DNA of 64,000 nucleotides from Lasiodiplodia sp. COLG20 (GCA_009801085.1 VNWV01000001.1:3410001-3474000); one strand, 5' to 3'; positions 1 to 11,962 are shown, numbered from the stretch's first letter. Numbers and translations are program-made. Notes: generated by a model from the sequence alone, not told the origin.

Positions 1-28
1 CACAGAGCGTTGAAGGCTGTGAGAAGCT

Positions 29-505
29 ATGTGGTGCGCAACAAACATCACGGCAGTACGTATTCGTCATCCAATATCATCTCTTCGCGAAAACAGACTA
101 ACAATTTTGGTCAACAAAGAGGCAAAACTGCCGCAACACATCCATATCAAGATTGTACAGCTGAGACAAAGAAAGACTCAATGGATGAAAGCCCCTGGTG
201 CCTACGAGGCTGAACAAGAGGCCATGGTTGATGCTCAGTGCCAACCTGCTGGTTATATTGCCGGGTTTGAGTCGGACGATGACACCTTCACATTTGAGGG
301 ACACGAGTACGAGGAAAGGTATCAGGAGAACTATCAGGACAACTATCAGGAGAACTATCAAGAGAGCTATCAGGGGGGCTACCAAGATGACTATCAGGGC
401 GACTATCAGAATGGCTACCAGGGTGACTATCAGAGTGACTCTCAGGACGGCTGTGATGACGTCTATGATGACGTCTATGATGACGAAGGAGAAGGCGATG
501 AATGA
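29..505 (+). CDS. YQ-repeat protein, uncertain or partial
   Basis: An open frame that could encode up to 158 residues. The first part has no recognisable domain. From about residue 98 it runs as a four-residue repeat beginning Tyr-Gln (YQEN, YQDN, YQEN, YQES, YQGG, YQDD and so on), about ten units, ending in an acidic tail with two copies of DDVY. The frame is closed by a TGA at 11-13, so a longer gene would need an upstream exon outside or at the very edge of the window. The repeat makes the opposite strand open too, so openness alone is weak evidence. I do not recognise a family. It could be the last exon of a larger acidic protein, or a spurious frame over a minisatellite. Confidence 0.35.
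   Translation: MWCATNITAVRIRHPISSLRENRLTILVNKEAKLPQHIHIKIVQLRQRKTQWMKAPGAYEAEQEAMVDAQCQPAGYIAGFESDDDTFTFEGHEYEERYQENYQDNYQENYQESYQGGYQDDYQGDYQNGYQGDYQSDSQDGCDDVYDDVYDDEGEGDE
320..463 (+). repeat. 12-bp tandem repeat (TATCAGGRVRAC-like)
   Basis: About eleven to twelve imperfect copies of a 12-bp unit starting TATCAG or TACCAG. All unit lengths are multiples of three, so the Tyr-Gln reading frame stays open throughout. The first copies are nearly identical, while the later ones diverge in the third and fourth codons. Confidence 0.75.
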
Positions 506-861
506 AGATAGAGGAGTTGAATTTGATCAGAAATCGGTATAAGGATGAGAGTTGCGAAGATGCTGGTTTTGTCAAAATAACCAAGATTGATATTTGTAGT
601 CACAGCTGCTGCCGAGAGATCCGCTTCGAGCATATCATATTTGGCTTCAAATTCTCGTCAGCTTTCTTGGCTGTATTTAGCACACCGATGTTTTTCTTTC
701 TCTACCGTCAAACTGCTCCGGCTCAGTAGATCAGCCAGAATTGCAATTTCTGTCATGCTTATCGTCCTTCGTGGATTAAAGGATAATATTTGCCCGCAGC
801 AAAATGGAGGCATTGTAAGCGCAACTAATCAAGCTGAAACGTAGAGCCGTACCCCTATCTA
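506..861. other. Intergenic, nothing recognised
   Basis: About 350 bp between the YQ-repeat frame and the 3' end of the minus-strand repeat protein. Short frames here have no family resemblance. It must hold the two 3' untranslated regions. Confidence 0.5.
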
Positions 862-3349
862 TCATATAAATAATGCAAACATGACACTGAATGCGCCAGC
901 CCATGTGAGATGCTCGCTACACAGCTTTGACCTGCTGGTACCTCCAGTATACTGCGCCGGTACCCCACTCCCGGATTGAGAACCAGATGCGGTGGGTATA
1001 GCAGTGTTCCTAAACGGAACAGTGCTGCTGCCATCAACAACCACACCACCTGAGGCCAGACTCACCACCTCACCCGAGACTGTAGCCGCCGAACCTCCAA
1101 CCGTCAAGGTCCTCGAGCCGACCACGAGCGTGGTTTCCCCTTCTTTGTACGTATACACCGAGCCCCCAACGGTAACAAGCGCCACATCTGCCGTCGTGGC
1201 TGCTCCGACCTCGAAAGAGGCTGTATTCCCATCGATGACCACACCGCTCGGCCCCAAACTCAGCGTCTCTCCATCAACAACAACCGCAGCGCCACCCACC
1301 GTCAGCGTCTGCCCCTCAACAACCACCGTACTTGCTCCCTGTGTAGCCGTATACACATTTCCATCAACCGTAAAAACTGCTTTCGCCACACCAGTCGGTC
1401 CTGGCGCCACCGTGCTCCCATCAATCACTACCCCGGCCGTCCCCAACGAGACAACCTGCCCCCCGACAGTCGCCGCAGGGCCGCCAGCCGTCAAGGTGGT
1501 GGAGCCGACAGCAAGCGTCCCAGCAGCAGGCGTGTACGCGTACTCCTCCCCGCCAACGGCGAACGTGGCCACGGCTGTTGCTGCTGGTGCTGTCTGCGCG
1601 GCGAAGGATATGGGCGCGCCATCGACGTTGAGCTGACCTTGCGTGCCGACGCTGAGAGTGGCGCCGGACACAGTTGCAACTGCACCAGCGCTGCCGAGCT
1701 GCACGGTTGTCCCGCCAATCACCACCGCGCTTGCGCCGGAGGTGTAGGTGTAGGTGTCTGTGCCGAGGACGAAGGTCGCTTCGGGGGCAGCAACAGCAGC
1801 TGCTGCAGAGATAGCTGATGGACCATTGTTATATGGCAACACGCTATCACCCAGGTGCACGCCGTCCGTCCCCGCGCTGACCACGACGTTTGAGATTGTT
1901 GCAGCTGGTCCGCCGGCGGAGAGTGTCGTGTGCGTGCCGACGGCTACTGCGCCGCCGGATTCCGTGTAGATCGGGACGGGGGCGTCGGCGGGTGCGTCTG
2001 GCGGAGCGTCGTCGGCGTTGGAGGGAGAGGATGGTGATGGGGAAGGACCCAGGACGAAGGTTGCGGAGCTACCGGTATAGATAGACTCGAGCTCAGAGGA
2101 CGGGGCAGGCTGGCTGTTGGGATTCTGCGCAGGAGGATCATCGGCCGGTGGCTGGTCGTCATCTGTTGGGTCAGATGGGGAGGCAGAAGGACAGGGTCCA
2201 CCGAGACCGCAGAGGATGAGTGAGCCTGCGCCTGGGCTGGGGCTGCTAGCAGGTACCGAGTTATCTGGATCGGCCTCCAGCGGTGGTTTTGTCCGCGTGG
2301 GCTCCGCTACTGGGGGCACGACAGGCGAGCTGGTGGGTTGCGGTTCAGCGGTGGCTGTTGCTGTTTGTGCCGGCGTCGTGGTCGTAGCGGCCTCCCTTGT
2401 CGTAGGTTTGGTCGTCACATCCCTGGTGGTAGCCGAGTCCCGAGTCGTGGTCACGACGTTTGTCGTCTCTACTGTAAGAGCGCTTACGACGACCTTGGGC
2501 AACGGTTGCCCGTTGAACCCTCCCCAAGTGCAGTGCGCAATCTTCGGATAGCGGCTTGCAACCGCCTCCCCAAAGCCCGGGATGCTGTTGAAGATTTCGA
2601 TGCCCCAGTCCGTGTAGTCCAGCGTCTGCGGTGCTGGGATTGGAGGCAACCCCATTATGCTCCCGGAAGATGTTACCGTTTGGCCATCAGCGCAGATAGC
2701 AGTTTGGCCGAAACTGATGCCATTCGCGAGACCGTACGGCGTTGGGTAGGTTCTTTGAAGCGATAAGTATCATCGTGCGCACCGTGGTGTAGCCATGTCA
2801 CTTACATTGTGTCACTCCATGTTGTGCTATCGTAGAATGAAGTAAGAACCTCAGTTGTCCCGTAGACGGGCTCAATGGTGCTGATGCAATACGGGCCCGC
2901 ACAGCCGCCCTGCTGCCCAGTGGGGATAAGATCCGTGTAGCTTCTCATGTCTAGCGTCGAGACGTTGCTTTGTTTCGTGTGCGTGGCCGTCGTGATGGCC
3001 ATAGATCCATCCTGAACTACGTCGTATTGTATCGTCTGCGGAGGTAGGTAAAGCGTCGTTGAAGATAGCCAGTAGATCATGGTAACCCCAATGTGGAAAA
3101 CACCTTGACGGCAAGTAAGGTTGAGAGTAGCACCAGAGCACATGTCCAAGAACCCAACTTCGGGGTCGAAAGGTACTGAACTTGTTGCTGAAGTCACGGG
3201 ACTACGTGTGGAATTAGAGAAGGACGCGAAGGATGCTTGACGCCAATTAGCATTGGAATACAAAATCAGGAAAGCAACACACTGATCTGTGGCGTCGCTG
3301 ATGCAAGCCAGGCAAAGGCCGCAACTGGCGATAAAAATTGCCGCCACAT
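862..3349 (-). CDS. Secreted GPI-anchored repeat cell-wall protein
   Basis: I join three exons on the minus strand, 3349-3283, 3187-2806 and 2752-862, giving 779 residues. The first intron (95 nt, GTGTGT...TTCAG) links a signal peptide (MWRQFLSPVAAFAWLASA) to the body. The second (53 nt, GTAAGT...AAAG) keeps the frame through ITYPTPYG. Residues about 25-235 form a Cys-containing N-terminal region, followed by a Ser/Thr/Pro-rich linker to about 405. Then come five degenerate units of about 55-60 residues (about 410-730) built on the pattern xFxVGGxxYTYxxG..VVGxxTLTVGG..A.V.G..VSLG..GVVIDG. The end has a small-residue stretch and a hydrophobic tail (WAGAFSVMFALFI), as for GPI attachment. It is likely a wall or surface protein. 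No enzymatic domain is seen. The start exon rests on the signal peptide and splice signals, and the rest is firm. Confidence 0.8.
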
Positions 3350-3964
3350 TCTTGTTCTTCGTGCAAAGACCGACTAAGTGCTTGACGAAAAGAAGAAGAT
3401 AGAAATCGTGCGTGAAAGCGACTCCAGTTGCAAAGGGTCACTCGGCTTATAGAAAGAAAATTGATTGCTGGCCCCCACGATAGACTGAACTGCCGGAAAA
3501 GACGGCATTTCGTCCAAAGACGGCGTGTTACGCCGATTCAATAGTCCTAAAATGCATGTCATCCTGCCAAGCAACCCAAGTCTCTTGAAACACGCAGTGG
3601 GTGGATGATATTTGACGAATGGTGCTTGGGCTGCTTACTGCTGTGCTCTAGGCATACGGAAGCGGCTGATCACGATGTGTAAAACACTCCAAAATAATTT
3701 AAAGGATACCGGACTTCTTTTTCCTTCATCTTGGCACGGTGGGCCGGTGAGAGCATTGGGTAAAAATGGCCCCCAACGTAAGCCACCATCCTTGTCAACT
3801 CACCCCTTGCATGAAGCCATCAACCTGGAATACGAAGTTGCATTCTCCAGTCTTGGACGGAAGTGCAGCCTTGAGTGGGTCTGGATGAATTACTGCAGCC
3901 TTTCTATTTCCCTCTTGAAGTGCCGCACTGCGCTCTTTCTTATCATTCTGTCCCTCTCGCACGA
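3350..3964. promoter_or_regulatory. Divergent promoter region
   Basis: About 615 bp shared by the minus-strand GPI-type repeat protein and the plus-strand protease-like gene. Both products are predicted surface proteins. I see no clear repeated motif. Confidence 0.4.
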
Positions 3965-6031
3965 ATGGCCCGCACATCAGAGCTACGAGGTCTTCTCGTG
4001 CTCTTCTCGTTAGCACTTTTTGTTCTTGGCGTGTTTGCTTCCGGGCGGGATTTATCGACCAGAGCATCTGCACCAGCCCCGGTCGTTGTCCAGGCAAGCC
4101 AACAATGGTAACAGCCGTGGTTTGCAGCCACAAAAAACTACATTACTGACACAGCACAGGGAAGGCAACGATGGGCCGTGGTCGAGCTTTGTACTACAAG
4201 TTGGGACCCCTTCCCAGCAAGTCCGGACTTTCGTCTCCATCACTGGTCAAGAGACCTGGGTCGTCCTTCCGGAAGGCTGTCCTGATTCCGCACCAAATGT
4301 TGATGAATGCCCTGATTTGAGAGGAGGCTTGTTCAACTACAATGATTCGTCCACATGGCAACCCACCACCGAGATCTGGAACAACACGGGGCTTTATGCG
4401 CTCGCCACGCTGGTCCTGATGAACCTGGGTATCGATGGTGTACGTACATTGTGAGACTACCGCGTTGACATATTGGAACTTGCAGCTCACCACAGGATGC
4501 TAGAATGGAATGTATGGCTTTGATACCGTTGGCTTATCTTTCAACGGAGGTGGTGGCGTGTCGCTCAACCGCACGGTAGTGGCAGGCATCGCAACGACAA
4601 ACTTTTACTTGGGACAGTTTGGAGTCAGCCCTCGCCCAACAAACTTCACCGTCGAAAATAGCAACTCTTCGAGCCTCAACGATCCGGTGAGTGGCTAATC
4701 TTCTAGTTTACCTCGGCCTTGACTAACAGCTCGCACTCAGCAACCCAGCTTTTTTTCTCAGCTAAAGACTAATGATATAATACCAAGCCTTACCTACAGC
4801 TTCACCGCCGGATCATATGCACGCTCAAAAACCAAGAGGAATGCCCTCGGTTCAATGGTCTTCGGCGGCTACGATGCGTCACTGAACGGATCTTCGTCTG
4901 TTTCTTTCGACTTTGCCGAGAACGCGGGTCGTGAACTCGTCGTGGCGGTTCAATCGATTACCAAGATTGTCGACGACACGAGAACTGACCTATTGCCCAA
5001 CGGAATTCTCGCAGTGCTCGACTCATCGCAGCCGAATATCTGGTTGCCCGTGGAGGCATGCCACCGCTTTGAAGAAGCCTTCGGAATTTCGTGGAATGAG
5101 ACTTCGGAGATGTACATGCTCAATTCAACATTGCACGACTCATTGGTTGCCGAGAACGCAAATGTCACATTTCAACTGGGGAACACATCATCGGGTGGAT
5201 CGACTGTTGATATTGTGTTCCCTTACAGTGCGTTCGATCTGACAGCATCATGGCCATTGGCGTCTGAGTCGCAGCCATACTTTCCACTGAAACGAGCCGC
5301 AAACGACACACAGGTAAGTTTGAAAATGTCATGCATGCTAGGCTTATTTCAAGTTCATTGCTGATTCTGAGGGGCAGTACACGCTAGGCCGTGCGTTCAT
5401 GCAGGAAGCTTACCTCATTGCCGATTACGAAGAAAACAAGTTTGAGCTCTCTCAACGCAAATGGGACGACAGCGCAGAGCAGAACATCGTTCCCATCCGC
5501 CCGCCAAGCTCTAACAACGAGACTACGCCCAGCACAGAGCAGTCCGAGTCTAGTTCCAACTCTTCTCTCAGTGTTGGAGCCATCGTTGGTATTGTTGTTG
5601 GTGCTGTGGCCGTCTCAGTCGTCCTCACCATCGCCATCTATAAGCAGTATCGCCGCCGTTACCGCCGTGATATCGCTGGTGAGGGAGCTGAAAAGCCATC
5701 CGAGCTGGATATTCAGTCGTCTGCAAAGGGTGGGGCAACTGTTCAGGGCGCAGAGCTCGCAGCCGAGGGTGCGGAAGTGAGCGAACTGGAGCCAGCGAAG
5801 ATGTACGGAGCAGAACTGCAGGGAGACCAGGAGCATTGTGTGGAGATAGATGGTCTGCAGAAAGTCGCGGAGGCAGACAGCTCGCAGACGATCGCGGAGA
5901 TGGACGGTTCACAGACGGTTGTGGAGCTGGACGGGGTCCAGGGGCTTGCGGAGATGGATGGCGAGGGAAGAAGGCCGGAAGTGCATGAACTTCCGGGGAA
6001 TACCGTGCACCCAAGCGCTGAAGGCAGATGA
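3965..6031 (+). CDS. Membrane-anchored aspartic-protease-like protein, first catalytic Asp missing
   Basis: Five exons: 3965-4107, 4160-4439, 4504-4686, 4741-5313 and 5378-6031 (610 residues). Residues 1-26 are a signal peptide. The ectodomain has the pepsin (A1) layout: WEGNDGPWSSFVLQVGTPSQ at 48 onward, then two lobes. Where pepsins have DTG-S-S-x-x-W, this protein has S-I-T-G-Q-E-T-W, with Ile75 in the Asp place. The second site LDSSQPNIW keeps Asp296. Thus it is probably not a normal protease. A transmembrane helix (about 458-480) is followed by basic residues (YKQYRRRYRR) and an acidic cytoplasmic tail with repeats of the type AEMDGSQT/VVELDG. Intron 2 must end at TAG (4503), because an earlier AG would leave an in-frame stop. 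This domain order is a known fungal A1-like family. A surface sensor or wall-binding role is inference. Confidence 0.82.
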
Positions 6032-6769
6032 TTGAAAGACTCGCTGCAGACCTTAGGAGCGTGAACGTACTATACCCCAAGACAAATCCTATCGAGAAGT
6101 GCAGAGTGATCCAGGCGATTCAGAAACGTCAACATGCGCTTTTTGAGCTATGCATAGACAGATCTGACTGGTTAGCGGAGTTTTATTCCAGGTACGAGGT
6201 ACGGGGAAGCGTGATGAAGGCTAAAGCTGAGGAGAAAGACTTCCGGGCGAGGATGCACTGGAGAGCGATACATAAGGCACACGAAGTAGGGCTTAAGTGT
6301 AAGGGGTATTGTGAGCCTAATATGCTTATTTTTTCCCTAGTATAAATGTTTTGTAAATTGAACTGATTAGCATCTTCATGTATTGTTCAAGCAATTGTCC
6401 CGACACGAATATCAATTTCAGGCGCGAAACATCACTGAACACACAAAAAACCTGACTAATGCTTATCCTTATCATGCCAATTCAAATTTTGTGCAGGCCG
6501 TTGTGACGAGAGCAAGCATGTTGGCCCATTTCCGCAGGGCCTGATGACTAGCGTCCGTCGCGTCAGGGCTAATTCGCAATTGGATGGGTTCTATTACATA
6601 ATAACGCTAAGAGTGAAGAGGCTTGATCTGTGCGCTCCCAAGGCAACAACTCTCCTTTCGCAACTCCGGCCAATTCATAACAGCAATGCGCCTGAGTCAA
6701 GCAACACTTGTTCAAATAGGCACAACACTTGTTCTGTAGGGCATCGTAAGGGGTAATAGACAGCCCTCC
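6032..6769. other. Intergenic, nothing recognised
   Basis: About 740 bp between the protease-like gene and the broken zinc-cluster gene. A 105-codon frame starting at 6028 overlaps the stop of the upstream gene but has no family resemblance and is probably 3' untranslated sequence. Confidence 0.45.
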
Positions 6770-8170
6770 ATGAGTAGTAAAGCTGGCAAAGCTTTACGTC
6801 GGACCCACCGCAAGTCGCGGACAGGATGCACGTTCTGCAGGCGGCGAAGAATTAAGGTAAGAACACCCCCCCGCATTATCAATGACCTGTAAATGGATAC
6901 TGTTCTGGTGCGTTGATTTCGTGTTGATGGCGACACTGCCAACAGGGTGAGCCCGGATCAGAGCCCATCAGGGATGCGACAGGCACCTTGTTCTGCAAAC
7001 CTGGCTAATCCTGCCAAGTGTGACGAGCAGAAACCTGCATGTACGAATTGTGAAAAGCGGGATATCAAATGCGAGTACGAAAACGAATCAGGCCAGCCCC
7101 GACTTAGAGATCCGTCACCATCACACAGTCCAGCAGACGCAGCTTCTTCTGGGTCTCTCTGCTTGCCCGCTGATACATCTTCCCGTTCTGTTGAGGTTGC
7201 CAATTCCGCGCTTTCTTTGGCGCAGAGCTCACCTCCTGCAACATTTGACCTTGTTGACCTGGAGCTGTTGCATACATGGGAGAACTCCACGGCACCATCC
7301 ATTGCGAGATTCGTTTCTAGCGCGGACAGCGTGAGCGCATTCTGGAAAGTCATGATACCAGAAGTCGGACTTTCTTACCCATTCGTCCTTCATGCCACCC
7401 TCGCCCTATCTGCCACACATCTCTCTCGCTTCAAACCGGACCGGGGGGAACTCAGGGAAAAAGCGGAACAACATTGGAACCACGCCTTCTTCCTCGCCAC
7501 CTCCCAGGTCTCTAAAGTCAACCACGAAAGCCACATAGCATTTTATATCTTCTCAAAACTATCCTGCATATACAAACTTGCCCAATGACCGGCGCCTCGT
7601 GACTACCTTTTTTTCGGCGAGGCGTCAGAGTGGCTAACCTACCGCAAGGGCTTCCGGTCATTCCTTGAGCTCGGCTTGAATACAATGCAGAATGGGGCCC
7701 TTGCCGACTACTTCGACGTTTGCATTCGAAAGGTCGATGTTTTCGCTCGGCCGAATGAGCTTGTTGACCCTGAGCCGATAGCTGCTCTGCGAAAGCTATG
7801 CGATGATCGTCTCGGGCTCCATCATCCTCAGTACGAGACATACAAAGAGGCCGTCGATGATCTTTCCCGCTGTTATATTGGCTTGTATCGCACACAGAAG
7901 CATGACAGCGACACCCGTGGGTTGAGTTCAATCATCTTTATCTGGATTATGAGGCTTTCTGACAGCTTCATCTCCTGCATGCAGCAGCAGGATCCAGTGG
8001 CGTTGACTATTTTTGCGTACTATGTGGTGCTTTTGGATGAAATATCTGGATTTTGGGTACTTTCTGGCTGGACCTACCATCTCATATCTGGCATTTATGA
8101 GGCTTTACCGACCCCCACAAAAACATATATTCGCTGGCCGATGGAGCAAACGGGGTGGATTCCTCCGTAA
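6770..8170 (+). pseudogene. Zn2Cys6 transcription factor interrupted by one TGA
   Basis: Exon 1 (6770-6856) gives 29 residues ending CTFCRRRRIK. After an intron of 162 nt (6857-7018), the frame goes on with CDEQKPACTNCEKRDIKC, completing a C-x2-C-x6-C-x6-C-x2-C-x6-C cluster (Cys 20, 23, 30, 37, 40, 47). The regulatory middle region runs to IYKLAQ, where an in-frame TGA (7586-7588) stops it. The same frame then continues without shift as PAPRDYLFFGEASEWLTYRKGF... to a TAA at 8168-8170. This is exactly the continuation seen in sterol-uptake-control-like C6 regulators (a G/P-rich DY/DFLFF block). I see no GT-AG pair that removes the TGA. CGA to TGA is a simple C-to-T change. It is either a recent nonsense allele or a sequence error. 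If real, the truncated protein keeps the DNA-binding domain. Confidence 0.78.
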
Positions 8171-8672
8171 CGGTCAACTACCATAGCTCTCGTAAACAAT
8201 GTCCCGGTCCCTTGAAATCCTACACGTCTGCTAGTATGAGCCCGTTTTGTTCTCTGCGATAGCAACCCAAAACATAGACCGCTTTACCTACTCATTGATC
8301 ATGGTTGTGACAAAAGACAGAGTAATCTTTCTCAAGCATGGGAACATTCTTCCTTCTCGTTTGTATTGCTACTTATCCTCTCAGCCTGTGGTGTAAATTC
8401 CATCTACTCTAGGCGGCATCTTCTGGATAATTTCTTTCCAACTGGTGAGCATCACATTGCTACAGCCGCTACCTGTCGACAGTGCCCCACTCCATGCCGG
8501 CTCCAATAACGCCTTGCCTGTTGGTATCTTATTGTTTGGAGTCCGTTCCGGTTCTTTCCCAAAAAAGGAAGGTCCAGGCGGCTGCGAACAAAAATTTCAC
8601 ATCGCCAATCTCCACATTGTCCGTGCATGCCATCGAAATGGCAAAAGAGAACGCAAAAGAGATGGTTGGTTG
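8171..8672. other. Intergenic, nothing recognised
   Basis: About 500 bp between the zinc-cluster gene and the tRNA. Only short frames with no recognisable content. Confidence 0.45.
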
Positions 8673-8759
8673 TCTCCGCTCCCAGAATCGAACTAGGGAC
8701 CTTTTGATGGCAACGAGATATTACAGTCAAACGTGATAAACCAACTACACCAAGCGGAG
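8673..8759 (-). tRNA. tRNA-Tyr (anticodon GTA) with 12-nt intron
   Basis: On the minus strand the acceptor stem CTCCGCT (8759 down) pairs with AGCGGAG, with A at position 73. The D stem is GTG/CAC. The anticodon stem TTTGA pairs with TCAAA. The loop reads C-T-GTA-A, then a 12-nt insert (8709-8720), then A, with the intron after position 37 as in other eukaryotic tRNA-Tyr genes. The anticodon is at 8722-8724. The T stem CCTAG/CTGGG closes around TTCGATT. All four stems can be written without mismatch apart from G-T pairs. Confidence 0.93.
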
Positions 8760-9699
8760 AGCAGTATAGGCAATAGGTGGTGATCCACCTATGCTTGGAG
8801 TTGAGAGATGACTAAGCTGGCCAGGAATTGGATTCATATACCGTATTGAAGCAGGAAAATTATAAAGAATTCAAATGTAAAGACTCTGTGGGGTAGTCCT
8901 GTATGCTACAGCTACAAAATACCTTTCTATTAAACAATCTTAATGCTGTTAGCCAGCACTGGAATCACTGTGGCGTCGTACCTTTTCTAGTTCGACGCTT
9001 TCCTACATTGCTAATAATACAGCATAAGCTCTCCAACCCATAGATTGCCCAAGTTGAGCGTTCCGTCTGAGTTTTAGAAGTTGATGGCAAAAGCATTGAT
9101 GTTGAGGTCGACGGGTCAAACATCTGTTGTGTCGGTTGCCCATATGCCTCCCGGTCGCGGGACGATGCTGCATGCCCCGATTCCTCTTGTGTTGAATCGT
9201 CCAAGCCGGAAGCCTGTCCTTAAGATCCTGTATTGTATTCGCTTCATTGAGTGGTGCGTCCCTTCCGACATTGCCTATGCACATCTCTCCTTCTCATTAG
9301 GGAGTACAATTGTATTACCATCGGTGCGCTTTAAGATTGTATAGATGTCTTGAAAGTTGTTAAAAAAAGGGATTGGGAGGGGGTGCTGTGGCGAATATTC
9401 GGTCACCTCATCATCCTAATGTGCCATGGGAGCAAAGTTGTTTTCTAGCAGAAGGTACGATCGTAAGGAGGATGGTGCAGTTAATTGGACATCAATGCAA
9501 TGCGTCGTTGTGAAGTTATTCCACGAGTTCGATCAATGCCAATCCACACGCATTTCACAATTATCACCAGCGACAGCAATCAAGCGCGCAACGAAAAAGG
9601 TATCTACTTGCCAGCCAGGTAACGCCATTTTTTCCACCAAGACCACCCACCAACGCCACATATGCTCGCAAATCGCATGGACAACAAATGCCGTAGCAA
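8760..9699. other. Intergenic, nothing recognised
   Basis: About 940 bp of moderately AT-rich DNA between the tRNA and DIM1. Frames on both strands at 8965-9344 mirror each other and lack family resemblance. Confidence 0.45.
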
Positions 9700-10894
<1,195 letters not shown>

Positions 10895-11230
10895 TTTGAG
10901 GGTTGAGGACTGGCCTGCAGAGTCCGGCGCAGGGAGCTGTGTAAAGTGCAGCGAGCTGTGTTGCGATCGCAAGGTGCTGCGGCGGCGCAAAACCTCCGAC
11001 ATTTTTCGAGAGCGTCTGCTTATCGATAAGCAACGCCTGTTCGGCAGAGCTTCGGCCGAAGCTTATTTCACTACGCCGCGGGGTCCAATCTGTTGCAACT
11101 CAAAAATATCTCGAACCCTCCACACCTACCTTCCCACGCACGCATTCGCCCGCCTGCCCGCCTTCGCGCGCTCCGCCATATTGCGCATCCGCCCGGCTTA
11201 CAGCTTATCTACACAGCCAACGAACGCGAC
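10895..11230. promoter_or_regulatory. Bidirectional promoter of DIM1 and POP4
   Basis: Only 336 bp separate the start codons of two divergent genes for ribosome and RNase P/MRP biogenesis. Shared control is likely from the layout, but I did not identify a specific ribosome-biogenesis motif. A GATAAG/CTTATC pair sits near 11020-11030. Confidence 0.5.
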
Positions 11231-11962
11231 ATGACCACGCCGCCCGACACCACCGCCGCCGCGGCAGCGCCAACCACCACCAAGGACAACCCCTCGCACG
11301 CCCTCCTCTCGCGCGCCCACTCCCCCGACACCACCCTCCGCATCTACACCGACCGCGTGCAGAGGAAACCGCTCCTCCTCCGCCCCACCTCGCCCGACCC
11401 CGCCAACGCGCGCGGCCAGCGACAAGCCGCACGCCAACGCCGCCACAAGTCATCCGCCAGTAAGTCCACGCCTTTGTCCGCGCGGCAGAAGCGCGCACTA
11501 GGGCTATACGAGATACCAAAGGCGCAGCGGCGGTATGAGATTTTCGAGGGGCTGCATCGAATGTGGGTGGGCTATGTGCGGGAGGTGCTGGGGCTGGGGC
11601 TGAAGCAGGATGGAGGCGACTATGTCACGCCCGCCGCCGTGGGGCCGAAGCTGGCGAGTGCAGATTTCCATGGGGCCGAGGTGGAGGTGGTGAGGTGTCG
11701 GTGTGTGGGGAGGGTGGGGGTGAGGGGCATTGTGGTTAAGGATACGAAGTTTACGTTTGAGGTGATAACGAGGCGGAATGAGGTGAAGACGATTCCGAAG
11801 GAGCACACAATTTTCCGCTTCGAGATCCCGCTTGCGTCCCGGGATGATGCCGCCGAGAAACCGAGGAATCTGGTGTTTGAGCTGCATGGCTCGCAATTCG
11901 AGAACAGGGCGCCCGATCGCGCGAACAAGAAGTTCAAGCAGCACGCCATGGCCGATCTCTGA
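11231..11962 (+). CDS. POP4: RNase P/MRP subunit p29
   Basis: Single exon, 243 residues, starting at the ATG in GCGACATGACCACG. The N-terminal half is Thr/Ala/Pro-rich and then basic (RQRRHKSSASK). The conserved Pop4/Rpp29 part begins at LSARQKRALGLYEIPKAQRR and contains the family core: YEIFEGLHRMWVGY, a small beta barrel around residues 120-220 with GPKLASADFHGAEVEVV, and G.RGIVVKDTKFTFEVIT. It ends with RANKKFKQHAMADL. The protein binds the RNA of RNase P (5' maturation of pre-tRNA) and RNase MRP (pre-rRNA cleavage). The gene is G/C-rich in codon use. Confidence 0.93.
   Translation: MTTPPDTTAAAAAPTTTKDNPSHALLSRAHSPDTTLRIYTDRVQRKPLLLRPTSPDPANARGQRQAARQRRHKSSASKSTPLSARQKRALGLYEIPKAQRRYEIFEGLHRMWVGYVREVLGLGLKQDGGDYVTPAAVGPKLASADFHGAEVEVVRCRCVGRVGVRGIVVKDTKFTFEVITRRNEVKTIPKEHTIFRFEIPLASRDDAAEKPRNLVFELHGSQFENRAPDRANKKFKQHAMADL

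Noticed and set aside
992..1636. 214-codon frame opposite the GPI repeat protein
   Set aside because: It is the antisense of the repeat region and its Thr/Pro/Val composition follows from the coding strand's codon bias. No independent start context or domain.
6028..6345. 105-codon frame overlapping the stop of the protease-like gene
   Set aside because: No family resemblance, ordinary 3' untranslated position, and no second exon evident.
8965..9344. Overlapping frames on both strands
   Set aside because: Mutually antisense, with no signal peptide, helix or domain. AT-rich spacer.
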